From PALSA-129 sp050014595 (GTDB lineage Bacteria > Acidobacteriota > Terriglobia > Bryobacterales > Bryobacteraceae): 64,000 nt of DNA. The stretch covers positions 62,001 through 126,000 of the forward strand of contig JBEKDA010000017.1 in assembly GCA_050014595.1 (NCBI GenBank). Direction: 5' to 3'. Position 1 is the first letter of the stretch. Each line of letters starts with the position of its first letter. Below, one piece after another: positions 1-7,885 of this stretch. The notes below the pieces were generated by a model that did no database searches, was not told the DNA's origin, and saw only the letters and a program-made list of their open reading frames with translations. Made by a program: the position numbers and the translations under genes.

Positions 1-1
1 C

Positions 2-1000
2 CGCGCCCTCGCGGAGCGAATCCGCGCCGCCGTCAGTGCGCGTCCGGCACCGCATCCGCCTTCACCCCAGGCCTATGATGCTTACCTGGAAGGCCGCGCT
101 TTGTTCGGCCACGCCGGTGTTGCTTCCGTCACCAAGGCAGCCGAACGCTTCGCCGAGGCGACGCGCCTGGATTCCGATTTCGCTCTCGCCTGGGCCTGGC
201 AATCGATTGCCAACGAGTATCGCGTCGATGACGGCCTGGTTCGTTCCAATGAGGCCATGCCCGCGGCGCGCGACGCCGCCGAACGCGCCGTCGCCCTGGA
301 TGCCGATTCCGGGGAGACCCACCTTGCGCTCGGGATCGTGAAGCTGCAGTACGACTGGGATTGGAACACCGCCAAGCAGGAATTCGATCACGCCCTTCAG
401 CTCAGCCCCGGCTCCGGCTATGCGCTTCACTGGCTGGCCCATTGGTATGAAACCCAGGGCCGCCTCGCTGAGGCCCTCGCCGGGATGCAGGCGGCGCTCA
501 CGCTCGATCCGCTCTCGCCCGAAATGCTCCGCGATGTGGTGAACGAGTACCTGGCCTCCGCAAACCCCGCGGGCGCGCTGCCGTTTGCGCAAAAGGCCGC
601 GGATCTTTTCCCCCACGACCCGCAGGTAGAGAGCAGCCTGATTGGCGCGCTCTTGTATGCGGGCCAGAAGGAAAAAGCGCGGCAGTTGACCGGGGAGCTT
701 CGCAACTCCATACAGGCGGCGCTCTGGTCCGCCGTCGCAGGCGAATCCGGCGATGCCCGCAGTCTGCTCGATCAGGCGGATGATTTACACGTAGAACAGC
801 AGGTGCCCGCCGCGGCGCTAGCCGGCCTGGCCGCGGCGGTGGAGGATTGGGATCGCCTGTTCTATTGGCTCAATGTCGCCTACGACGAGCGCAGCGTCCA
901 TCTGCCCTATGCCCGCCTGGATCCGCGGATTCCTGCATCCGATCCACGCTTCGTGGAACTGCTGGGCAGAATGAACCTGCCGCCGGCGCCGGCCCATTAG
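2..1000 (+). CDS. TPR-repeat protein, C-terminal part (5' end outside window)
   Basis: The reading frame is open from the left window edge, so this is the C-terminal 332 residues of a longer protein. An ATG-less internal start is not needed. It begins with a Pro/Ala-rich linker and the phrase AYDAYLEGRALFG, which resembles the 'A-Y-x-x-Y-L-x-G-R' entry to the TPR region of adenylate-cyclase-like or CadC-type winged-helix and kinase-TPR proteins. It continues with helical repeats carrying TPR positions, for example ALDADSGETHLALGIVKLQ and ALQLSPGSGYALHWLAHWYE. The missing N-terminus probably holds a DNA-binding or kinase domain, but that is inference. The role is probably a protein-protein scaffold in regulation. 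The downstream neighbour is convergent. Confidence 0.8.
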   Translation, partial: RALAERIRAAVSARPAPHPPSPQAYDAYLEGRALFGHAGVASVTKAAERFAEATRLDSDFALAWAWQSIANEYRVDDGLVRSNEAMPAARDAAERAVALDADSGETHLALGIVKLQYDWDWNTAKQEFDHALQLSPGSGYALHWLAHWYETQGRLAEALAGMQAALTLDPLSPEMLRDVVNEYLASANPAGALPFAQKAADLFPHDPQVESSLIGALLYAGQKEKARQLTGELRNSIQAALWSAVAGESGDARSLLDQADDLHVEQQVPAAALAGLAAAVEDWDRLFYWLNVAYDERSVHLPYARLDPRIPASDPRFVELLGRMNLPPAPAH

Positions 1001-1040
1001 GCCGGCCGACTTGAGCAGGCTGTGAAAAAAAACGAGGATC

Positions 1041-1110
1041 GCAGGCGGCACCGCCTGCCCCGCCAAGACAATCCTGTGTTTCGAGTGGTGGGGCAGGCGG
1101 TGCCGCCTGC
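1041..1110. repeat. 21-bp perfect inverted repeat between convergent genes
   Basis: Bases 1041-1061 are the exact reverse complement of 1090-1110, separated by 28 bases. Each arm is itself nearly palindromic (GCAGGCGGYRCCGCCTGC). The element fills the gap between the stop of the TPR gene (1000) and the stop of the convergent cytochrome gene (1119), so it could act as a bidirectional terminator, or it may be a REP-type element. Confidence 0.75.
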
Positions 1111-1118
1111 CCAGGCCC

Positions 1119-1514
1119 TTACCGCGGTTGAGGTCCGCCCGGAGCTGGAGCGGGCGCCACCGTTTCCGGTTCGGTCTTCCCGCGATGGCAGGTGAAGCAG
1201 GTCACATAAACTTTGCCCTCGGCCGCGGGGAACTTGGCGTTGATGTCATGCGCCATCGTAATCATCGAGCGAGCCACCAGCTTCTTGGGATTGTCGTCGC
1301 TGGCGAAGTCCCCTCGCACATGGCAAAATTGGCAATTCTGTCCGAGCGCTCGAGTGAACTGTTGCATGATGCCAGCCTGCAACTGTTCGGGCGTCAATAC
1401 TTTCAGATTCTTCGGTGGCCCGCCGCCTTTCTTTTGTTGCGGGGGCGCGTCCTGGGCGCAGATTGGGATCAGAGCTAACAGCATCGTGGCAAGAAATCGC
1501 ATGGAAACCAGCAT
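1119..1514 (-). CDS. secreted small di-haem c-type cytochrome
   Basis: A 131-residue protein with an N-terminal signal peptide (hydrophobic stretch about residues 5-20, alternative start Met5 at 1502) followed by a short Lys/Pro-rich linker. Two c-type haem attachment sites are visible, CQFCH at 61-65 and CFTCH at 106-110. Spacing and the surrounding sequence resemble the reaction-centre cytochrome c subunit family (PF02276-like) that is abundant as short proteins in Acidobacteria. A periplasmic electron carrier is likely; the partner is unknown. The C-terminus is an Ala/Pro tail without obvious structure. It stands alone on the minus strand, convergent with the TPR gene. Confidence 0.85.
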   Translation of the reverse strand: MLVSMRFLATMLLALIPICAQDAPPQQKKGGGPPKNLKVLTPEQLQAGIMQQFTRALGQNCQFCHVRGDFASDDNPKKLVARSMITMAHDINAKFPAAEGKVYVTCFTCHRGKTEPETVAPAPAPGGPQPR

Positions 1515-1766
1515 ACCCCATCCGCCCCGCCCCCGGAAATACCGCCCGCCGCTTTCTTTCGCCCTGCGTTTCCGATGCTTTCAAACCGCGCTGGAGGCCG
1601 GCCTGGCACGCGGGGTTCGCACAACTGCCCTATGAAAAGGGCGTTTGGTATCATCAGGTAGCGGTGTCGAGGTGGTTCGGCGGACCCAAGCCGCACACCG
1701 AAAAGAAGTGCGAGCGGCCACTTTGTGGGTTGAAAGGACCTGGCAGATGGTGGCATCTCCAGACAT

Positions 1767-2282
1767 ATGAGGAATATGAAAACCATTTTTCTGGTTCCAT
1801 TCCTGCTGGTTGCCGCCGCCTGGGCAGATGAGACTGCCGACCGCGCCTCCATAGCCCGCGCCGTCACCGCGCTCAACGATCCCGGCCAGCGTGCCGGCGC
1901 ATTTGCCAAGAGCGCGAACCCTGTCACCGAAATCCTCCGGCTCGTAAACGCGTTCCCGCCGGTAGCCCACCCGCCACTGGGCCAGCTCGAGCCGCCCTCT
2001 TCCGACGCTCGCCTCACCGTGGTCATTTCACACGAGCCTTGGGGGGAAGCTACCATCGTGCCGGTGCCCTCCGGGATCGCACCGGCCGTGCCGCGGATCG
2101 AAAGCGGTCCCATCCAATTCCTCAATCCCGACGTCGCCCTGGTCGAAGGCACCGCACGCCCGGCTGACCGAATCGTGCCGATGCCCGTGCTCTTCGTCAT
2201 GCTTCGCGAAGGCCCCGATTGGAAGATCGGCTCCCTCCGCGTGTTGAAACCGAGAACAGACGAAACCCATCCCCTGAAGTGA
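1767..2282 (+). CDS. secreted protein with SnoaL/NTF2-like fold (probable)
   Basis: A 171-residue protein with a clear signal peptide (residues about 4-20, ending near AWA). An ATG at 1776 (Met4) is an alternative start. The C-terminal half has the pattern of a ketosteroid-isomerase/SnoaL-like domain: VALVEGT followed by a strand and then VLFVMLREGPDWKIGSLRVL, the usual 'W-x-I' final strand. No catalytic residues can be assigned, so the function is unknown. It is followed after 69 bases by lspA on the same strand but with no obvious functional link. Confidence 0.7.
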   Translation: MRNMKTIFLVPFLLVAAAWADETADRASIARAVTALNDPGQRAGAFAKSANPVTEILRLVNAFPPVAHPPLGQLEPPSSDARLTVVISHEPWGEATIVPVPSGIAPAVPRIESGPIQFLNPDVALVEGTARPADRIVPMPVLFVMLREGPDWKIGSLRVLKPRTDETHPLK

Positions 2283-2351
2283 GACCCAAGCAAGCCCGTT
2301 TCGCGCCGCTCCAGTCCGCGCGCCTGCTACCATATTGGTGATTCCCAATTC

Positions 2352-2846
2352 ATGACTGATCTCCGCGTGAAAGCGTACGGCACGGCGGCGGCGATACTCG
2401 CGCTCGACCGCCTCACCAAGTGGTGGATCGAGCGCCACATCACGTTTCTCGACACCTACCGCATCATCCCGGGCTTCTTCGACATCATCCATTCGGAGAA
2501 CCGCGGCGTGGCCTTCGGGCTGTTCAACAATTCGACTTCCCAATGGCGCACCACGCTGCTGATCCTGGGGACGCTGGTGGCCGTGGCAGCGGTGAGCGCG
2601 CTGCTGTGGAAAGCGGAGCGCCTGGACGCGGCGTCCCGCTGGGGCTTCGCGCTGGTGCTGGGGGGAGCGGCCGGCAACCTCCTCGACCGCATTCTGTGGG
2701 GACACGTGACGGACTTCCTGTTGTTCTACGCCGGCCAGTATCAATGGCCCGCGTTCAACGTGGCGGATTCGGCCGTGGTGATCGGAAGCGGGCTGCTGGT
2801 GATCGATGTCATGCGGCCCAAACGGCGGACGGCGAATGTATCCTGA
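2352..2846 (+). CDS. lspA: lipoprotein signal peptidase (signal peptidase II)
   Basis: A 164-residue integral membrane aspartyl protease that removes the signal peptide of diacylglyceryl-prolipoproteins in the inner membrane. The family signatures are present: LALDRLTKWW near the N-terminus, GNLLDR (Asp112) and FNVADS (Asp139), the two catalytic aspartates. Four hydrophobic segments are visible. Length is normal for LspA. The 3' end overlaps the start of lgt by 11 bases, so the two lipoprotein-maturation genes are translationally coupled. Confidence 0.97.
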   Translation: MTDLRVKAYGTAAAILALDRLTKWWIERHITFLDTYRIIPGFFDIIHSENRGVAFGLFNNSTSQWRTTLLILGTLVAVAAVSALLWKAERLDAASRWGFALVLGGAAGNLLDRILWGHVTDFLLFYAGQYQWPAFNVADSAVVIGSGLLVIDVMRPKRRTANVS

Positions 2847-3609
2847 ACTCTTTCATCTCTCGTTCCTGCACACCTACGGCGTGCTGGTGGCACTGGCATT
2901 TCTGGCCGGCCTGTGGATCGCGGCGCGGCTGGGCAAGCGCGAAGGCCTGAATGCCGACGCTCTCACCAACCTGGTGATCTACTGCGCGCTGGCGGCCATC
3001 GGCGGCGCCAAGCTCATGATGTTCGTGGTGGACCCGCGCTACCGCCAGAGTCCCGCCGAAATTTTCACCGTGGACACGCTGCGCGCGGGCGGGGTGTTCT
3101 ATGGCGGGCTGATCGCCGCGCTGGCCGTGGCCTTCTGGTACATGCGCAAAACCGGCCTGCCGCCGTGGCGGACGGCCGATGTCTGCGCGCCGGCGATCGC
3201 GCTCGGCCATGGCATCGGGCGCATCGGTTGTTTTTCGGCCGGCTGCTGCTGGGGCGTGGAGTGTCACCTGCCGTGGGCCGTCACGTTCCACAGCCCGGTG
3301 GCGGCTGAAATCGTGGGCGTGCCGCTCAATGTGCCGCTCCATCCCACCCAGCTTTACGAAGCCCTCTCGGAGTTCGCGATTTTCGCCCTGCTCTACTGGC
3401 GCATCGGCAAACCGCATCGCCGCGGCGCCATCATCATGCTGTATCTGCTGCTGTATGGCGCGGTGCGATTCGTGGTGGAGTTCTTCCGCTACCACGAGCA
3501 GGGCAACCTGTGGGGCACTCCGCTCGATACCTCGCAATGGATCTCGCTGGGCCTCTGCGCCGCCGCCGCCGCGTGTCTGCTCATGTGGCGCCGCACGCAA
3601 ACGGCATAG
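2836..3609 (+). CDS. lgt: prolipoprotein diacylglyceryl transferase
   Basis: A 257-residue polytopic membrane enzyme that transfers diacylglycerol from phosphatidylglycerol to the lipobox cysteine, the step before LspA. The start at 2836 (MYPELFHLSF) was chosen over an in-frame upstream ATG at 2806, because only from here does the protein align with the family. The core signature reads GHGIGRIGCFSAGCCWG at residues 124-140, a Cys-rich variant of the classical Lgt signature G-R-x-G-N-F-x-N-x-E. The C-terminal motif YGAVRFVVEFFR is also typical. It forms a two-gene operon with lspA. Confidence 0.93.
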   Translation: MYPELFHLSFLHTYGVLVALAFLAGLWIAARLGKREGLNADALTNLVIYCALAAIGGAKLMMFVVDPRYRQSPAEIFTVDTLRAGGVFYGGLIAALAVAFWYMRKTGLPPWRTADVCAPAIALGHGIGRIGCFSAGCCWGVECHLPWAVTFHSPVAAEIVGVPLNVPLHPTQLYEALSEFAIFALLYWRIGKPHRRGAIIMLYLLLYGAVRFVVEFFRYHEQGNLWGTPLDTSQWISLGLCAAAAACLLMWRRTQTA

Positions 3610-3891
3610 CCGTAGACTTGCGCGGAGACCGCGCCAGCCCGCGTTTCCTCCGCCTCCTCTGTGCTCTCGGGTTTTGACTTGCCTGTTCGTCTATGCGTTT
3701 CCTCCGCGTCTCCGCGGCGAAAATGCAGTTTTCTTTCTTGGTTTCGGCATCGCCAGATCAGAAGACGGCGCTCCCCATCCCGTAGTACCGGTGGCACTTT
3801 CGCGGTGATTCGGTACGGCGGAAGTACGTCTGGCCCTTTTTCCCTCATCGCATTCAGGGCATGATGGCATCAAGGAAAAGGCCAGAGGGAT
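3610..3891. repeat. intergenic stretch with dispersed CTCCGCGTCTCCGCGG repeats
   Basis: No gene is seen here. Between about 3618 and 3727 it carries diverged copies of a pyrimidine-strand repeat (TTTCCTCCGCCTCCTCTG, then TTTCCTCCGCGTCTCCGCGG). The same repeat occurs at 51556-51706, 53190-53290 and 61018-61152. The remainder (3728-3891) holds the upstream region of the next gene. Confidence 0.7.
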
Positions 3892-4173
3892 ATGCCGCAG
3901 ATCAAAACAAATTTCGCAAATCCGGCCGGGCCGCTCGCCATCGCCGCGGTGCTCGATTCTGGCACGTGGTTGTGGGCCAGGCTGGACAACGACCAACTGG
4001 AAGAGTGGCTCGGCGACTACGTCTGGTTATCGGAGTTCGCCGGTGATGCGCACCGCGCCAATTGCGAGCGCACGCGCGATGAACTGGTGGTGGAATGCGC
4101 TCTGCGCGACCGCCACGATCTGATCCGCCGGGCCTGGGCTCGCCTGGCGAGAAACTCACGAGGACCAAGATAA
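3892..4173 (+). CDS. small protein coupled to a response regulator, function unknown
   Basis: A 93-residue soluble protein with no recognised domain; Trp-rich and acidic in the middle (LDNDQLEEWLGDYVWLSEFAGD) and Arg-rich at the C-terminus. Its stop codon overlaps the ATG of the following regulator (TAATG at 4171-4175), and codon usage matches the neighbours, which supports it as a real gene. The coupling suggests a role with the two-receiver regulator, but nothing in the sequence shows which. Confidence 0.6.
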   Translation: MPQIKTNFANPAGPLAIAAVLDSGTWLWARLDNDQLEEWLGDYVWLSEFAGDAHRANCERTRDELVVECALRDRHDLIRRAWARLARNSRGPR

Positions 4174-5687
4174 TGGCTGGAGCACCCATCCTGCTGGTCG
4201 ACGATTCGCGCGTCAACCTCAAGCTCATGCGGCTTCTTTTGACCTTTGAAGGCTTCGAGGTCCGCACTTCGGAGCGGGCCGAGGAGGCTCTGCAAATGCT
4301 GGACAGCTTCCGCCCGGCGCTGGTGCTGACGGACATTCAAATGCCCGGCATGGACGGTGTCGAGATGACCCGGAGGATCAAAGGCGATCACCGCACCAGC
4401 GGCATCAAGGTAGCGGCACTGACGGCCTCCACATCCAAGCTCGACAACCAGCGAGCCATCGAAGCCGGTTGTGAAGACTACATCTCGAAGCCCGTGGATA
4501 CCTCCACGTTGGCGTCGCGGCTGCGTGACCTGCTGGGTGAGAAACCGGCCACGCGGCCCCCGATTGCGGCGCCGGCGCCCAAGCCGAACTCGCCCGCGCC
4601 CGATGTGGGGACCTTGCGGCAGCGTTTCCTGCGCGCCGGCGCGGACCTCAGCCGGACGTTTCTGCAGAGCCTGGATACCCGCTTGGATCCGGCGCGCATG
4701 TCCGTCCAACTGCACGAGTGGGCCGGCGGCGGCGAAACCCTGGAATTCCTTGCCATCGCCAAACTGGCGCAATTCGGCGAACAACTGCTGGCGGAATCTC
4801 CCTTGCGGACCGAGGCCCTGCGCGAGTGCCTCACCGACTTGCACCTGACGTTCGTCGAACTGCTCCCCGGTGAAGATCCGCCGGCTCCGGATTGCTTCCT
4901 GCAGGCGCTCCGCGGGAAACGCATCGCGCTGGTGGGCCTGCCGGCCGACCGGTCCGACGCGATTTGCGCCGCTCTGGGTCGCGTGGAAGCGCGGCCGCTG
5001 CTGTTTTCCCTCAGCGACGAACTGGAATCGCAATCCATCCGCGAGTGCGACCTCACCATCCTGCACGTCGCGCCCGGCATGGATGCCGAACGGCTGAGCG
5101 CGATGGCGGAGGGCGCCGGCGCGGGCCAACTGCTGCTGGCCGGGGAGCGGGCCGATTTGATGAACCTGGCGCCCGGCATGCAAGCGGCGGCGGCCGAATA
5201 CCTGGGCGCCTGGGAGCCCGAGGAGGTCTTGATGCGGTTGGCGCTGGCCACTACGCGCACTACTTCCAGGCTGGTGGTGCAGGCTCCGAAGGCGGGACGG
5301 CGAGGCGGAGTGGCTTCTCCCAGCGTGCTGCTGGCGGACGACGACCCGACCGTTCTGGCGCTGCTGCGCTCCATCCTGCGGAACTACGGCATGCAGTGCC
5401 AGACCGCCGAAAACGGCCAAGAGGCGCTGCGCGCCATCCGCGAAACCAAGCCGCATCTGGCCGTGCTGGACGTGAGCATGCCGGAACCCGACGGCTATGA
5501 AGTGCTGACCGCCATCCGCGAGGAGAACCTGCCGACGCTGGTGGTGATGCTTACGGCCCGGCAGCGGGAGACCGACATCCTCAGAGGATTCCAGTTGGGT
5601 GCGGACGATTACCTGATCAAGCCATTCAATCCGTTGGAGCTGGTGGCGCGTGTGAGAAGGCTGCTACGCCAGGGCGTGCACGCGTGA
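4173..5687 (+). CDS. multi-domain response regulator: REC - Hpt-like - degenerate REC - REC
   Basis: A 504-residue signalling protein. The start at 4173 (MAGAPILLVDDS) overlaps the preceding stop and has ACGAGG about 9 bases upstream; an in-frame start at 4095 lies inside the previous gene. Residues 4-120 form a receiver domain with the acidic pair D10/D11, phospho-acceptor D54 and K106. Residues about 145-235 are helical with LHEWAGGGETLEF (H181), which resembles an Hpt domain (H-x-x-K/A-G). Residues about 245-370 look like a receiver without the acidic pocket. A second intact receiver starts near 385 (LLADDDP, LDVSMPEPDG, IKPF). No output domain is present, so it probably relays phosphate. 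The next gene overlaps it by 4 bases. Confidence 0.88.
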   Translation: MAGAPILLVDDSRVNLKLMRLLLTFEGFEVRTSERAEEALQMLDSFRPALVLTDIQMPGMDGVEMTRRIKGDHRTSGIKVAALTASTSKLDNQRAIEAGCEDYISKPVDTSTLASRLRDLLGEKPATRPPIAAPAPKPNSPAPDVGTLRQRFLRAGADLSRTFLQSLDTRLDPARMSVQLHEWAGGGETLEFLAIAKLAQFGEQLLAESPLRTEALRECLTDLHLTFVELLPGEDPPAPDCFLQALRGKRIALVGLPADRSDAICAALGRVEARPLLFSLSDELESQSIRECDLTILHVAPGMDAERLSAMAEGAGAGQLLLAGERADLMNLAPGMQAAAAEYLGAWEPEEVLMRLALATTRTTSRLVVQAPKAGRRGGVASPSVLLADDDPTVLALLRSILRNYGMQCQTAENGQEALRAIRETKPHLAVLDVSMPEPDGYEVLTAIREENLPTLVVMLTARQRETDILRGFQLGADDYLIKPFNPLELVARVRRLLRQGVHA

Positions 5688-6589
5688 CCAGAACGCAACG
5701 GCAGTACCATCGCGAACCTGCCGATTTCCCGGTGGCTCTGAATTGGAAAGACGCGTCCGGCAAAGTCTCCACGATGCGGCCCCGCGCGCTCGACATCTCG
5801 CAAGCCGGCGTGTGCCTGGAATGCGCGGCGCCCATTGCCCCCGGCCTGCAAGTCTACCTGGAGGTGGCGCGATTCGCCTTCCCACTGGAAGCCGTGGTGC
5901 GTTACTCGATGGCGCGCGACACGGTATTCCGCATCGGCGTGGAGTTCTCGGACTCCACCAAGCGGCTGACCCAGGGCGTGGGGGCCGGCGCCGACTACTA
6001 CGAGGCCCTGCAGCTCAGCCCTAAGGCCGACATCGAGACCATCCACCGCGTGTACCGGATCATGGCCACCCGTTTCCATCCGGACAATGCCGAAAGTGGC
6101 GATCAGGAGCGGTTCCTGCTGCTTGCGGAAGCCTACCGCGTGCTCGGCAATCCGGACACCCGCGCCCGCTACGACAGCCTGCGCGAAACCGAAAGACCGC
6201 GCCCGCTGCCCATGTTCCAGACGCGGGCCTTCGTGGACGAGCAACAAGGCGAGCGAAACCGGCGGCTGGGCGTGCTGTGCCTGTTGTATGCCCAGCGGCA
6301 GCGCAACTACGACCATCCGAGCGTATCGCTGTTGGAACTGGAAGAGCTGATGGCAATTCCGCGCGAGCACCTGGAATTCACGCTCTGGTATCTCAAGGCG
6401 AAGAAGTACGTGGAGATGAACCAGGGCGCCGACTTCAGCCTGACGGCGGGCGGCGTGGACTTCGTGGAAGAACACACGCCGGCGCACGCCATGATGCGCA
6501 AACTGCTGCAAGGGGGTGCGGGAGGCGCGTGCACCGCCGGTCCCGACATCGGGCGCGCGGATCACACCGACTTGGCGCACGTGCAGTAG
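5684..6589 (+). CDS. PilZ - DnaJ (J-domain) fusion protein
   Basis: A 301-residue protein starting with GTG that overlaps the preceding TGA (GTGA). Residues about 5-92 are a PilZ-like domain (RREPADFPV-type opening QYHREPADF, then DISQAGVCLEC and RIGVEFSD), a fold that often binds cyclic di-GMP; the canonical RxxxR motif is only partly kept (R6..R10). Residues 104-165 are a J domain with HPD at 132-134 (ATRFHPDN) and AEAYRVLGNPDTRARYD. The remaining 130 residues are helical and resemble a winged-helix-like region. The combination with the upstream regulator suggests a second-messenger-responsive chaperone or scaffold. That role is inferred. Confidence 0.85.
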   Translation: MTRTQRQYHREPADFPVALNWKDASGKVSTMRPRALDISQAGVCLECAAPIAPGLQVYLEVARFAFPLEAVVRYSMARDTVFRIGVEFSDSTKRLTQGVGAGADYYEALQLSPKADIETIHRVYRIMATRFHPDNAESGDQERFLLLAEAYRVLGNPDTRARYDSLRETERPRPLPMFQTRAFVDEQQGERNRRLGVLCLLYAQRQRNYDHPSVSLLELEELMAIPREHLEFTLWYLKAKKYVEMNQGADFSLTAGGVDFVEEHTPAHAMMRKLLQGGAGGACTAGPDIGRADHTDLAHVQ

Positions 6590-7029
6590 ACTTGCCGGGT
6601 TGGGTATTACTGCTCAGTTTCTTCGACCGCTGCGGAGATTTTCGTGCCGCGTCGACACTCGTGTCGGGAGGCTGGTTTCCACAAAACGCTCCCGACCTGC
6701 CGTCGGTGCTGAGCATCTCCTTCGTGGCTGCCTTGCAGAGTTCCACCTTTCCGCAAGCCGACCAGTGGAGGTACAACTCCACCATGACCGCCAAAAACCT
6801 GCGGGTTTTTTGGCGAAGCGGCAATGCAGGCGATCTTCCGCCGCGGCGAGCGAAAGGCAGCCCGGAGGGCGAAACTTCTGGCCATCATTTGTCTCTATTT
6901 CCTGGGCGGCGCGGGGCTGGACGGAATCTGCGCCGTGCGGCTGCAAAACCAGGCACTGTGGGCGGCTGACACTCTCTTCTTGTTCGCCTGACTGCCGCCG
7001 GTGGTGGCATGGCGCCAGTCGGCGCGCGT
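6590..7029. other. non-coding stretch with a terminator-like hairpin and a dispersed repeat
   Basis: No convincing gene is present. A hairpin with arms 6789-6799 (CGCCAAAAACC) and 6804-6815 could end transcription from either side. Bases 6643-6668 (GTGCCGCGTCGACACTCGTG core) resemble a repeat seen again at 41146-41170. Overlapping frames here are shadows with no start, composition or homology to support them. Confidence 0.5.
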
Positions 7030-7464
7030 TCAGACGCGGTAGGTATCGGGCCGCCACGTTTTGATGGCGCGCTTGATGGCATCCGATGTCAGATTCTCGG
7101 CGGCGGCGCGTTGGGCCAGCGCGACGAATTCGCCATCCGATGCGAAGCGGAGACCCACCACTTGGCGAATGGTGAGACGCGCGTCGAGCAACTTGCCGGT
7201 CATGGCGAAGTGGCGGAGGTTCTCTTCGGCGCGGATGGCGCGATCCTGGGCCTTCAGCGCGAAAATCCGCAGGAGGAACAGCATGAGAAAACTCGCAACC
7301 GAGAGCACGACGATCAGCGAAGCGCTATAAATACGCAGGTGATCTCCCCACGACTCCACCAGGTTGACGATGGAACCAATGACGGTGAGAAACAGGACCG
7401 GCAGCAGAACATAGTGAAAGATCGGGACAGTCTGGCGATGGTTGCTGTAATCTTGATCGGGCAT
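7030..7464 (-). CDS. DUF6526-like two-helix membrane protein
   Basis: A 144-residue protein whose N-terminus (MPDQDYSNHRQTVPIFHYVLLP) and overall layout match the DUF6526 family: short polar head, two membrane helices at about 16-36 and 50-70, and a cytoplasmic tail of about 75 residues ending in a basic helix (AIKRAIKTWRPDTYRV). The function of the family is not known. It is a single-gene unit on the minus strand; the 421 bases upstream of it also serve the redox cluster on the other strand. Confidence 0.78.
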   Translation of the reverse strand: MPDQDYSNHRQTVPIFHYVLLPVLFLTVIGSIVNLVESWGDHLRIYSASLIVVLSVASFLMLFLLRIFALKAQDRAIRAEENLRHFAMTGKLLDARLTIRQVVGLRFASDGEFVALAQRAAAENLTSDAIKRAIKTWRPDTYRV

Positions 7465-7840
7465 GGAATGACTCCCTCCAGATAGTGTACGCGAGCCACG
7501 GCGCCACGGTGCTTCCTGCGCCGCCCCGGCCTAAAATGTTCGTTAGCTATGCCCATCATGGTACGGTCTTGAGTTGAACCACAAGGACACCCCGCCGGAC
7601 CCGTGACACGCGCCCATTCAACGCGGTGTCTCGGCGATCAGGCGATCAAAACTGTCGGCATTCCCGACCGTGCTGTAGGATTCAACAACAGGCAGTCTAA
7701 ACCGCTCATTCGATGTCCGGTTACCGCGAAATTCGACAGGGTGCCGTTGGATTCGTCAACAGACCAGGGCTGTGGGATAAAACCGCAGCCCGTATTCGCT
7801 TGAAATCACAACACATAGAGACGTGAAAATCAGCGGAGTT
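7465..7840. other. gene-free stretch upstream of the redox cluster
   Basis: I see no gene, tRNA or repeat here. The last bases lead into a sigma-54 type promoter annotated separately. The stretch probably holds upstream sites for the sigma-54 activator encoded at 12365-13729, but no clear palindromic pair stands out. Confidence 0.4.
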
Positions 7841-7855
7841 TGGCATCCGAAGTGC
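7841..7855 (+). promoter_or_regulatory. sigma-54 type -24/-12 promoter
   Basis: TGGCATCCGAAGTGC has GG at 7842-7843 and GC at 7854-7855 with exactly 10 bases between, the invariant spacing of RpoN promoters (consensus TGGCAC-N5-TTGC). The predicted start is near 7867, 19 bases before the ATG of the H-protein-like gene. The presence of an NtrC-type activator with a GAFTGA loop in the same cluster supports it. Confidence 0.7.
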
Positions 7856-7885
7856 CCTTACTAGATACAGAAAGGTTGGACGAAT

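Noticed and set aside
4017..5456. 479-codon open frame on the minus strand
   Set aside because: Antisense to the double-receiver regulator with clear domain motifs; no start context.
6277..6969. 230-codon open frame on the plus strand running past the PilZ-DnaJ gene
   Set aside because: Overlaps the real gene in another phase and continues into the repeat-containing spacer; Arg/Gly-rich composition.
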